Below are positions 45,199-52,015 of a DNA stretch of 52,015 nt, piece after piece. The stretch is from Bacteroidota bacterium (GTDB lineage: Bacteria > Bacteroidota > Ignavibacteria > Ignavibacteriales > Ignavibacteriaceae). Made by a program: the position numbers and the translations under genes. The DNA lies in contig JADFPP010000017.1 in the NCBI GenBank assembly GCA_022562275.1, positions 1-52,015 of the forward strand, read 5' to 3'. The notes below the pieces were generated by a model that made no database searches, was not told the origin of the DNA, and saw nothing but the letters and a program-made list of their open reading frames with translations. Each line of letters opens with the position of its first letter. Position 1 is the first letter of the stretch.

Positions 45199-45768
45199 AT
45201 GAAAGCATCACTACTGGATTATTTACTTAGGACCAGATTACCTGTTACAATATTTGTAGTAGCGGCATCATTTATAATTACATTCTTCGCCTCAAGAGCC
45301 GAAAGAGACGGCGTAGGTTATACCCCCGACCAGCCAATTAATTATTCACACAAACTTCATGCCGGTGAAATGCAAATCGACTGTCAATATTGTCATGTTG
45401 CCGTTGAAAAATCCAGGCACGCAATGGTCCCTGCTATTGCTACTTGTATGAATTGCCATAAAATTGCTAAAAAAGATAGCCCTGAAATTATTAAGCTTGC
45501 AGAGTATTATAATAGTGGTAAAACACTCATGTGGAAAAGAGTACATAAAGTACCTGATTATGCATACTTCAATCATAGCGTTCATGTAAATAAAGGAATA
45601 GAGTGTGAATCCTGCCACGGTGAAATTAAACAGATGGAAAAGGTCGGACAGATGAACTCGTTTACAATGCGTAATTGTTTAAGCTGCCATCGAAATTCTC
45701 ACGAGCGGCTTCCTTATATTAAAGATGTTAAACGGGGTCCGGAAGATTGTTATACATGTCATAGATAG
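45199..45768 (+). CDS. actA: alternative complex III subunit ActA, pentaheme cytochrome c
   Basis: This 189-residue protein has an N-terminal membrane helix (LPVTIFVVAASFIITFF) and five CxxCH haem sites: CQYCH, CMNCH, CESCH, CLSCH and CYTCH. The partial methyl-viologen-free spacing and the operon order (actA first) match ACIII, which oxidises quinol and reduces cytochrome c or an oxidase without a Q-cycle. It sits on the periplasmic face and hands electrons onward. A 267-base spacer upstream (44932-45198) probably holds the operon promoter; no clear motif was picked out. Confidence 0.93.
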   Translation: MKASLLDYLLRTRLPVTIFVVAASFIITFFASRAERDGVGYTPDQPINYSHKLHAGEMQIDCQYCHVAVEKSRHAMVPAIATCMNCHKIAKKDSPEIIKLAEYYNSGKTLMWKRVHKVPDYAYFNHSVHVNKGIECESCHGEIKQMEKVGQMNSFTMRNCLSCHRNSHERLPYIKDVKRGPEDCYTCHR

Positions 45769-45811
45769 ATTAGAATTAAAATTTTAGAGTATTAAACAAT
45801 AAATTAGAATA

Positions 45812-45985
45812 ATGGAACGTAAGAAATTTTTTAAATCAATTGGAATAAGTCTTATTGGAATTCTCTTTGTAAAACTATTCCCATTCAGACTATTTTCTAA
45901 ACAAAATGTAAATAAAAGGAAAATTAAAGTTCACATAAATCCATTTGCAGTTAAAAGAAAAAAAATAGGTGAAAAAAATGTCTGA
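45812..45985 (+). CDS. 57-residue small basic membrane protein in the ACIII operon
   Basis: An ATG at 45812 opens a 57-codon frame (MERKKFFKSIGISLIGILF, then KLFPFRLFSK and a basic tail). It ends with a TGA at 45983-45985 that overlaps the first codons of actB. The start RKKFF followed by a hydrophobic run resembles a short Tat-like or signal-anchor segment, and the rest is rich in Lys. It lies 43 bases after actA. No family is recognised. Its placement inside a tight operon and its overlap with actB support it being real. Confidence 0.55.
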   Translation: MERKKFFKSIGISLIGILFVKLFPFRLFSKQNVNKRKIKVHINPFAVKRKKIGEKNV

Positions 45986-48900
45986 TCCTAAGGATGAAGT
46001 TCAAAATCAGGATCCAAATTATTGGCGAAGTTTTGAAGAGTTATATTCTGATCCGAAATTTTTAAAAGAAATAAATAATGAATTTAAAGATGGAGCCGAT
46101 GAAGCCCCCGATACTTCTAAAATGTCTTCATTATCAAGAAGAAAATTTTTCGCATTATTAGGCGCTTCGGCAGCAGTAGCCGGCGCTGCTTGTTCGGATT
46201 ATCAGGATAGGGGAGAAATTGTACCTTATAAAGATAAACCTGAAGAAATTACAATTGGAAAAGCGAATTATTATGCATCTACCTGTGGTGGATGTTCATC
46301 TGCTTGTGGCATTTTAATTAAAACACGGGAAGGTAGACCCATTAAGGTTGATGGTAATCCGGATCACCCGGTATCCAGGGGCAAAATTTGTTCCCAGGGG
46401 CAGGCAGCTACAATGAGTCTTTATGATCCGGAGAGATTAAAAACACCCAGGCAAAAAATTAAAAATAGATTTGAAGATATTAATTGGCAGCAAGCTGACA
46501 GCGAAATTATTGAAGCATTAAGTAACATTGGTGGTAAAGAAATTGCAATCATTACAAATCAGATTATTTCGCCAACTGAGAATAGAGTATTAAAGGATTT
46601 TGTTGATAAATACACCGCCACCAGGATTTATAGTTTTGAACAGTTCAATGAAAGTGTTAGAAATATTGCCTGGCAAAAATGTTATAACTCAGATGAATTT
46701 CCCATTATTAAATGGGATGAAGCTGAAGTTGTGGTATCGCTTGATTCAGATTTTTTAGGTGCAGATTATAACAGAGTTGAGAACACCCGGCTTTTTAGTG
46801 AAGGCAAAGATGTAATTAATAAGAATTTCAACCGCCTTTATTCTGTTGAATCCGATTTATCATTAACAGGTATGAATGCGGATTACAGACTCATGCTCAG
46901 AGCTGATGCACAGTATGCGTTTGTTATGGGAATCATTAACGAACTTCAGAGCAAAAATGTAATTAATAATACAGTGAACGCTTCTTCATTTAATTTATCA
47001 AAGTTAGCTGCCGACTTTGGTTTGTCTGAAAAAATATTGAATTATCTTATAAATGATCTTACAAACAAAAAAGGTAAAGCAATTGTTTATGCAGGAAATC
47101 ATCTACCGGAAAAAGTTCACATTGCAGTTAATCTGTTAAATGAAGAATTAGGGAACTCGAATCTATATAATACAAAGCAATCTAGAATAACTGTCCGGAA
47201 ATTATCATCACTTAATGATATAAAAAAACTCGCTGATAAAATGAACTCAGGTAATGTAGGCATGGTAATTCATTATGGTTCAAACCCTGTTTACAATTTT
47301 CCTGCAGATATTAACTATGCCGATGCAATACAAAATGTAGATAAAGTTATAACACTTGCAGAAACAGAAAATGAATCTGCTAATGTAAGTAATTATGTAT
47401 TACCTATTAATAATACTTTTGAAGCCTGGGGAGATGCAAAAACACGAACAGGTTTTTACTCAATGCAGCAGCCTGTTATAGCACCTTTATATAGTACAAG
47501 ACAAAAAGAATCAATAATTCTATCCTGGATAAATGGTAATAGTGATTCAAACAAAGAGAATTTATACCATAAATATTTGATGAGTAATTGGGAGAATGAA
47601 ATTTATCCAACCCTGAATTCCAGAATTGAATTTAAAAAATTCTGGTTCGGTGCTTTACACGATGGAGTTGTTAGAAGCAACGATACATCAACAGGTAATG
47701 GTTCATTCAACTATGCTGCTCTCTCCGGATTAACCAACCATCAGAATAAAATGAAGGGGATGACGGTTCACATCAAGGAAAGCTATTCGCTTAGAGATGG
47801 AAGATTTGCAAATAACGGTTGGCTTCAGGAATCTCCTCACCCTGTTTCTAAAGTTACCTGGGATAATTACGCTGCTATTTCTACAACAACCGCAAAAAAA
47901 ATAAACGTTAAGAAAGATGATATAATTGAAATTAAAGTAAACGATCGTTTGCTCACAATACCTGTGTTTGTGCAGCCCGGTCATGCTGATGATTCCATTA
48001 CAATTGAAACAGGATACGGCAGAACAAATTCCGGTAGTGTCTCGGAAGGTGCTGGTTTTAATGCGAATACAATTTTTAGCAGCAGTGGTGGAATAACTCC
48101 GTGGCTTTACGAGGGTGTAACTGTTAAAAAGTTAACCGGAACATATAGGTTAGTCGTTGCTCAAACAATTTATGATTTTACCGAAGAGGATAAAAAAGAT
48201 ATTCCTGAAAAAAGGGGAATTATTAAAGAAGGAACGGTTGAGCAGTATTTAAACGATCCTCATTTTCTAAATGATAAGAAACACAAGGATTTAAAAAGTG
48301 TAAATCCTCCAATACCTTATGACGGACTTAAATGGGGAATGTCTATCGATTTAAATAAGTGCTTAGGTTGCAGTGAATGTTTTGTTGCGTGTAATGTTGA
48401 AAATAACATCCCGGTGGTAGGAAAAGAAGAAGTTGATAAAGGCAGAGAAATGCATTGGCTGCGAATAGATCGTTATTATTCCGGAACAGCCGAAGACCCC
48501 AAAGTAAGTGTGCAGCCAATGTTATGTCAGCATTGTGATCAGGCACCGTGCGAAACTGTTTGCCCGGTTCTTGCAACAACGCACAGTGCCGATGGATTGA
48601 ACCAAATGGTTTATAACAGATGCGTAGGTGTAAGATACTGTTCAAACAACTGCCCTTACAAAGTAAGAAGATTCAACTTTTTTAATTTTCGCGATTCTTT
48701 TAATGATAGTTATCAGGAATCTCCGGTATTTGCACTACTCCATAATCCCGAAGTAACAGTTCGTTCGAGAGGAGTGATGGAGAAATGTACTTTCTGTATT
48801 CAACGGATTGCTGAAGCTCGCTCAGATGCAACACGGGAGAGCAGAAAAATGATAGGAGAAGACGTTCACACTGCCTGTCAGGATGCTTGTGTTACCAATG

Positions 48901-49052
48901 CAATTCACTTCGGAGATATAAATGATGAAAACGGAGAACTTTATAAATACAGAAATCACGAACTTGGCTATCACGTATTGGAGGAATTAAACACTAAACC
49001 GAATGTAACCTATATAGCTAAATTACGAAATACTCATTCGGAGGAAGCATAG
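45978..49052 (+). CDS. actB: alternative complex III subunit ActB (molybdopterin-oxidoreductase-like plus ferredoxin fusion)
   Basis: The ATG at 45978 is preferred to GTG 45969, since it opens the family start MSDPKDEV...YWRSFEELY. The product is about 1024 residues. A twin-arginine-like signal ([17 protein letters not shown]) lies at about residues 53-69, typical of the Tat-variant ActB. The long region after CGGCSSACG is molybdopterin-oxidoreductase-like; in ACIII this domain holds no molybdenum. The last third is a poly-ferredoxin with [38 protein letters not shown] and CTFC...CQDAC. These FeS clusters carry electrons from quinol to the ActA haems. It overlaps actC by one base. Confidence 0.93.
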   Translation: MSDPKDEVQNQDPNYWRSFEELYSDPKFLKEINNEFKDGADEAPDTSKMSSLSRRKFFALLGASAAVAGAACSDYQDRGEIVPYKDKPEEITIGKANYYASTCGGCSSACGILIKTREGRPIKVDGNPDHPVSRGKICSQGQAATMSLYDPERLKTPRQKIKNRFEDINWQQADSEIIEALSNIGGKEIAIITNQIISPTENRVLKDFVDKYTATRIYSFEQFNESVRNIAWQKCYNSDEFPIIKWDEAEVVVSLDSDFLGADYNRVENTRLFSEGKDVINKNFNRLYSVESDLSLTGMNADYRLMLRADAQYAFVMGIINELQSKNVINNTVNASSFNLSKLAADFGLSEKILNYLINDLTNKKGKAIVYAGNHLPEKVHIAVNLLNEELGNSNLYNTKQSRITVRKLSSLNDIKKLADKMNSGNVGMVIHYGSNPVYNFPADINYADAIQNVDKVITLAETENESANVSNYVLPINNTFEAWGDAKTRTGFYSMQQPVIAPLYSTRQKESIILSWINGNSDSNKENLYHKYLMSNWENEIYPTLNSRIEFKKFWFGALHDGVVRSNDTSTGNGSFNYAALSGLTNHQNKMKGMTVHIKESYSLRDGRFANNGWLQESPHPVSKVTWDNYAAISTTTAKKINVKKDDIIEIKVNDRLLTIPVFVQPGHADDSITIETGYGRTNSGSVSEGAGFNANTIFSSSGGITPWLYEGVTVKKLTGTYRLVVAQTIYDFTEEDKKDIPEKRGIIKEGTVEQYLNDPHFLNDKKHKDLKSVNPPIPYDGLKWGMSIDLNKCLGCSECFVACNVENNIPVVGKEEVDKGREMHWLRIDRYYSGTAEDPKVSVQPMLCQHCDQAPCETVCPVLATTHSADGLNQMVYNRCVGVRYCSNNCPYKVRRFNFFNFRDSFNDSYQESPVFALLHNPEVTVRSRGVMEKCTFCIQRIAEARSDATRESRKMIGEDVHTACQDACVTNAIHFGDINDENGELYKYRNHELGYHVLEELNTKPNVTYIAKLRNTHSEEA

Positions 49053-50428
49053 TGAGTGTAGATTATACTATTGAACCACCTGTGGTTCATGGACGGCTTT
49101 CTCTTGCTCAAATTGAAGAGATGGTTGCAAAGCCGTTAGATACAAAACCGGGTAAGAAATTTTATATAGCACTTTCGATTTCAGGTACCTTCTTAATGAC
49201 AGGTGTAGTATTACTGCTCATTACCTTCTATTATGGAGTTGGTATGTGGGGCAACAATCAACCAGTGGGTTGGGCATTCCCGATTGTAAATTTAGTTTTC
49301 TGGATTGGTATTGGTCATGCAGGAACTTTAATATCTGCCATTCTTTTTCTTTTAAGACAAAAATGGAGAACAGGTATTGCGCGGTTCGCCGAAGCAATGA
49401 CAATTTTTGCGGTTATGTGCGCCGCTTTATTTCCATTAATTCATGTTGGTCGTCCCTGGTTAGCAGGATATTTAATGCCTTATCCAAATCAACACGGGAT
49501 GTGGGTTAACTTCAGTTCGCCATTAGTGTGGGATGTGTTTGCAATTTCGACCTATTTTATCGTATCCTTAATTTTTTGGTACATAGGTTTAATACCAGAT
49601 TTTGCTACTCTTAGGGATAGAACTACATCAAAAATTAAAAAGACCATATACTCCTTGTTTAGTTTGGGCTGGAGGCATTCACACCGCCACTGGCAGCATT
49701 ATGAAAAAACTTATACATTGTTGGCTGGATTTGCTACACCGTTAGTGCTTTCCGTACATACAATTATTAGTTTCGATTTTGCAGTTTCATTAGTGCCCGG
49801 ATGGCATTCAACTATTTTTCCTCCATACTTTGTAGCAGGAGCTATTTTTTCGGGATTTGCGATGGTGGCTACGGTATTGATTCTCGTTAGAAAAATATTT
49901 GATCTTCAGCAAATTATTACTCTCGATCATCTTGAAAAAATGAACAAAATAATCCTGGTTACATCAATGATGGTTGGACTAGCATACGGAACAGAGTTAT
50001 TTATTGCCTGGTACAGTGGTGTGACTGTAGAAAAATTCGTATTCTTAAACAGAGCATTTGGACCATATGCCTGGGCGTACTGGATTATGATTTCTTGTAA
50101 TGTTCTTTTCCCGCAGCTTTTCTGGATAAGGAAAATAAGGCGTTCAATTCCGATAATGATGGTTATCGTAATTCTTGTAAATGTTGGAATGTGGTTTGAA
50201 AGATTTGTAATAATTGTAGTTTCTTTAACCAGAGATTTTCTACCATCAAGCTGGGGAATGTATACACCAACTTTGTATGACCTTGGAATTTTATTAGGTA
50301 GTTTTGGATTATTCTTTACACTTGTAATTTTATTTACCAAAGCGCTTCCCGTTATATCCATTTCAGAAATTAAAGCTGTGTCCGATGGTGCTCAACCTTC
50401 ATATCACAGGAGTGAAGACTATGAGTAA
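49052..50428 (+). CDS. actC: alternative complex III subunit ActC (NrfD/PsrC family)
   Basis: This 458-residue, roughly ten-helix membrane protein starts at GTG 49052 within the actB stop (ATAGTG). Early [16 protein letters not shown] and the later [18 protein letters not shown] are ActC-like. A strongly conserved-looking [16 protein letters not shown] loop and [25 protein letters not shown] carry residues known in this family for the quinol pocket or proton path. It forms the membrane core with ActF. It overlaps the next gene's start. Confidence 0.92.
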   Translation: MSVDYTIEPPVVHGRLSLAQIEEMVAKPLDTKPGKKFYIALSISGTFLMTGVVLLLITFYYGVGMWGNNQPVGWAFPIVNLVFWIGIGHAGTLISAILFLLRQKWRTGIARFAEAMTIFAVMCAALFPLIHVGRPWLAGYLMPYPNQHGMWVNFSSPLVWDVFAISTYFIVSLIFWYIGLIPDFATLRDRTTSKIKKTIYSLFSLGWRHSHRHWQHYEKTYTLLAGFATPLVLSVHTIISFDFAVSLVPGWHSTIFPPYFVAGAIFSGFAMVATVLILVRKIFDLQQIITLDHLEKMNKIILVTSMMVGLAYGTELFIAWYSGVTVEKFVFLNRAFGPYAWAYWIMISCNVLFPQLFWIRKIRRSIPIMMVIVILVNVGMWFERFVIIVVSLTRDFLPSSWGMYTPTLYDLGILLGSFGLFFTLVILFTKALPVISISEIKAVSDGAQPSYHRSEDYE

Positions 50429-51587
50429 CGAAAGAAAAATTTATGGTATAGCTGCTTTATTCACCAAACCCGATGATATAATTAAAGCTGCAAGTAAAGT
50501 TGCAAACCTTGGTTATTCAAAATGGGACGTAAATACTCCTTATCTGCTTCACGGTATGGATAATGCGATGAAGTTGAAACCTTCAAAAATTGGTTTTATA
50601 GCTTTATTCATGGGATTGATCGGAGCAGCAACTGCGTTATCGTTAGCTTACTTTACAAACTCAATTGATTTTCCATTGGTAATCGGAGGTAAACCTTTCT
50701 TTGCATTTCCGGCTTACATACCTGTTACTTTTGAACTAACTGTGTTGTTTGCTACCGTTTCGACTGTTATCGCAATGCTGACTATCTTCTTTAAGTTTCC
50801 TTCAAATAATCATGTTCTTCACGATACTCCATACATGAAAAAGGTATCGCTCGATCGATATGGTATAGTCATAGAATCTGCTGATCCGAAATTTGAACAA
50901 TCCAAAGTTGAAGAATTATTAAGAAGTTTTGGTCCTGAATCTATTGAAACTATTTATCATAAAGAGGAAGTTAAATTTCCGATTTTCGAACCTAAGTTTA
51001 TTTCATTCTTAATCCTAACTGCTATCGCAGTTTCTGCAGGAACTTATATAACTCTTAATAAATTGATGTTTATGGTTCCGTTTAACTGGATGATGTATCA
51101 AGATAAAATAATTCCCCAGTCACGAACAGAATTATTTGAAGATGAAAGAGGAATGCGTCTACCTGTAGAAGGAACGGTTGCTAAAGGGTTCATCCCTTAT
51201 ACTTATATGGGAATTGATGAACCGCAGGAATATCTTTCAAATCCGCTTCTTCCTTCGATTGATAATTTGAAGTTAGGGGAAAAGAAATATTTAACTTACT
51301 GCAGCCCATGTCATGGTAACTTTGGTGATGGAGACAGCCGCTTAAAAGGACAATTCCCAAATCCTCCAACAATACATTCACAAAGGATACGCAGTTTTGA
51401 AGATGGAAGATTATATCACATTATTACAATTGGTAAAAATATAATGCCTTCCTACGCTGCTCAAATTAGCAGGGAAGAGAGATGGGCAATTGTTAACTAT
51501 ATAAGAGTTTTACAGAAGGCAAAAAATTCTACTGCCTCGGAGTTAGAAATGATTATTAAGGAGACAGGTAAAAATGTTGCAAACTGA
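50421..51587 (+). CDS. fused alternative complex III subunits ActD-ActE (DUF3341 plus monohaem cytochrome c)
   Basis: I take the ATG at 50421 ([14 protein letters not shown]), preceded by AGGAGTG, giving 388 residues. Residues 1-170 are the DUF3341/ActD part with two helices ([22 protein letters not shown], and [21 protein letters not shown]). A further helix ([19 protein letters not shown]) is followed by an ActE-like part: [15 protein letters not shown], then the haem site CSPCH at Cys294-His298, with NIMPSY supplying the likely Met ligand. In most ACIII operons that I know, ActD and ActE are separate and ActE is a lipoprotein; here they are one chain with no stop between. There is no frameshift sign. 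Confidence 0.88.
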   Translation: MSNERKIYGIAALFTKPDDIIKAASKVANLGYSKWDVNTPYLLHGMDNAMKLKPSKIGFIALFMGLIGAATALSLAYFTNSIDFPLVIGGKPFFAFPAYIPVTFELTVLFATVSTVIAMLTIFFKFPSNNHVLHDTPYMKKVSLDRYGIVIESADPKFEQSKVEELLRSFGPESIETIYHKEEVKFPIFEPKFISFLILTAIAVSAGTYITLNKLMFMVPFNWMMYQDKIIPQSRTELFEDERGMRLPVEGTVAKGFIPYTYMGIDEPQEYLSNPLLPSIDNLKLGEKKYLTYCSPCHGNFGDGDSRLKGQFPNPPTIHSQRIRSFEDGRLYHIITIGKNIMPSYAAQISREERWAIVNYIRVLQKAKNSTASELEMIIKETGKNVAN

Positions 51588-52015
51588 AGTGAACTATCAG
51601 AAAATAGAACTCCCTGGTAAATTAAGGAAAGTGGGTTTAGTATTACTGGTTGCTGGTGTTCTCCTTGGTGTAATTGCATTCTTTGTCGATCCCACAAGAG
51701 CAAGTTTTAACTATCTTGTATCATATTCGTTTCTCATCAGTATTGGCGTGGGTGCGCTTTTTCTTATTACATTAGAATATGCTACAGATGCAATCTGGAG
51801 CGTACCTATAAGAAGAATAACTGAATTTCTTGCAGCTATCATTCCATTTCTTGCAATTTTGGTTATCCCTATTTTATTTAATATGCACGAAATATTTCAT
51901 TGGACTCATGAAGAAGTAGTTGCTCAGGATCATGTACTTCAAGGAAAAGCATCTTATTTGAACATTCCTTTCTTTAAATTTAGGGTTTTTGTACTCATTG
52001 CTCTTTGTTCGTTCT
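51574..52015 (+). CDS. actF: alternative complex III subunit ActF, 5' part (cut by window end)
   Basis: The ATG at 51574 overlaps the ActDE gene by 14 bases. About 147 residues are visible: [21 protein letters not shown], then hydrophobic helices (VLLVAGVLLGVIAFFV, SFLISIGVGALFLITL, FLAAIIPFLAILVIPILF) and NMHEIFHWTHEEVVAQD, matching the NrfD-like quinone-binding ActF. The gene runs past the window. It follows the actABC(DE)F order. Cytochrome oxidase genes often come next in such operons, but this cannot be seen here. Confidence 0.88.
   Translation, partial: MLQTEVNYQKIELPGKLRKVGLVLLVAGVLLGVIAFFVDPTRASFNYLVSYSFLISIGVGALFLITLEYATDAIWSVPIRRITEFLAAIIPFLAILVIPILFNMHEIFHWTHEEVVAQDHVLQGKASYLNIPFFKFRVFVLIALCSF

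Noticed and set aside
45978..49052. ActB as an active molybdenum oxidoreductase
   Set aside because: The operon order, the pentahaem ActA and the NrfD-like partners identify ACIII, in which this domain is known to hold no molybdenum.

Overview
The window is AT-rich bacterial chromosomal DNA. It most likely comes from the Ignavibacteria/Bacteroidota side of the FCB group. The evidence is a type IX secretion (T9SS) sortase PorU beside its partner PorV, several secreted proteins ending in NYPNPF-type T9SS sorting domains, an alternative complex III (ACIII) operon, microcompartment shell genes, and frequent TTG/GTG starts with short gene overlaps. The species assignment is inference; no rRNA or tRNA gene was seen.

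Layout. 1-4.9 kb is the end of a carbohydrate-use region: the C-terminus of a GH2 beta-mannosidase-like enzyme, a large secreted multidomain protein with an unassigned glycosidase-like domain, and a MalK/UgpC-type ABC ATPase. 5-17.6 kb is an accessory, rearranged stretch. Intact genes there are a HigA-like regulator, ornithine carbamoyltransferase, an AAA/DUF4143 ATPase behind twin palindromes, a sterol desaturase-like hydroxylase, a beta-carbonic anhydrase, a PAP2 phosphatase, a DUF3943 protein, a small outer membrane protein and a Tat-exported metallo-hydrolase. Between them lie gene remnants (AsmA-like, Omp85-like, a duplicated hydroxylase 5' end, a PAS stub) and many short GC-rich palindromes. 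17.7-19.3 kb holds a ferredoxin-like protein, endonuclease III and an HD-domain protein.

19.7-32.2 kb is a cell-surface and secretion block. It contains PorU, PorV, an M6-like secreted protein whose zinc motif is lost, a very large metalloprotease/beta-propeller/beta-barrel protein and a DUF5683-like protein. 32.3-44.9 kb is mostly housekeeping: Der, a CoA-disulfide-reductase-like flavoprotein, Upp, a TPR protein, a Rel/SpoT enzyme, RuvX, YbbR, thymidylate kinase, an S41 protease, a TauE/SafE transporter and a zinc-ribbon membrane protein. Inserted among these is a two-gene bacterial microcompartment (BMC) shell unit with its own promoter and terminator.

45.2 kb to the end is the ACIII quinol oxidation operon in the order actA, a 57-codon small ORF, actB, actC, an actD-actE fusion, and actF cut by the window edge. 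Points most worth a second look are the orphan BMC-H pair with its conserved tail motif, the ActD-ActE fusion, the M6-like protein lacking HExxH with a palindrome inserted in its signal peptide, the protease-propeller-barrel protein, and the cluster of remnants around 10.5-12 kb. I found no CRISPR array, intact transposase or clear new defence system.
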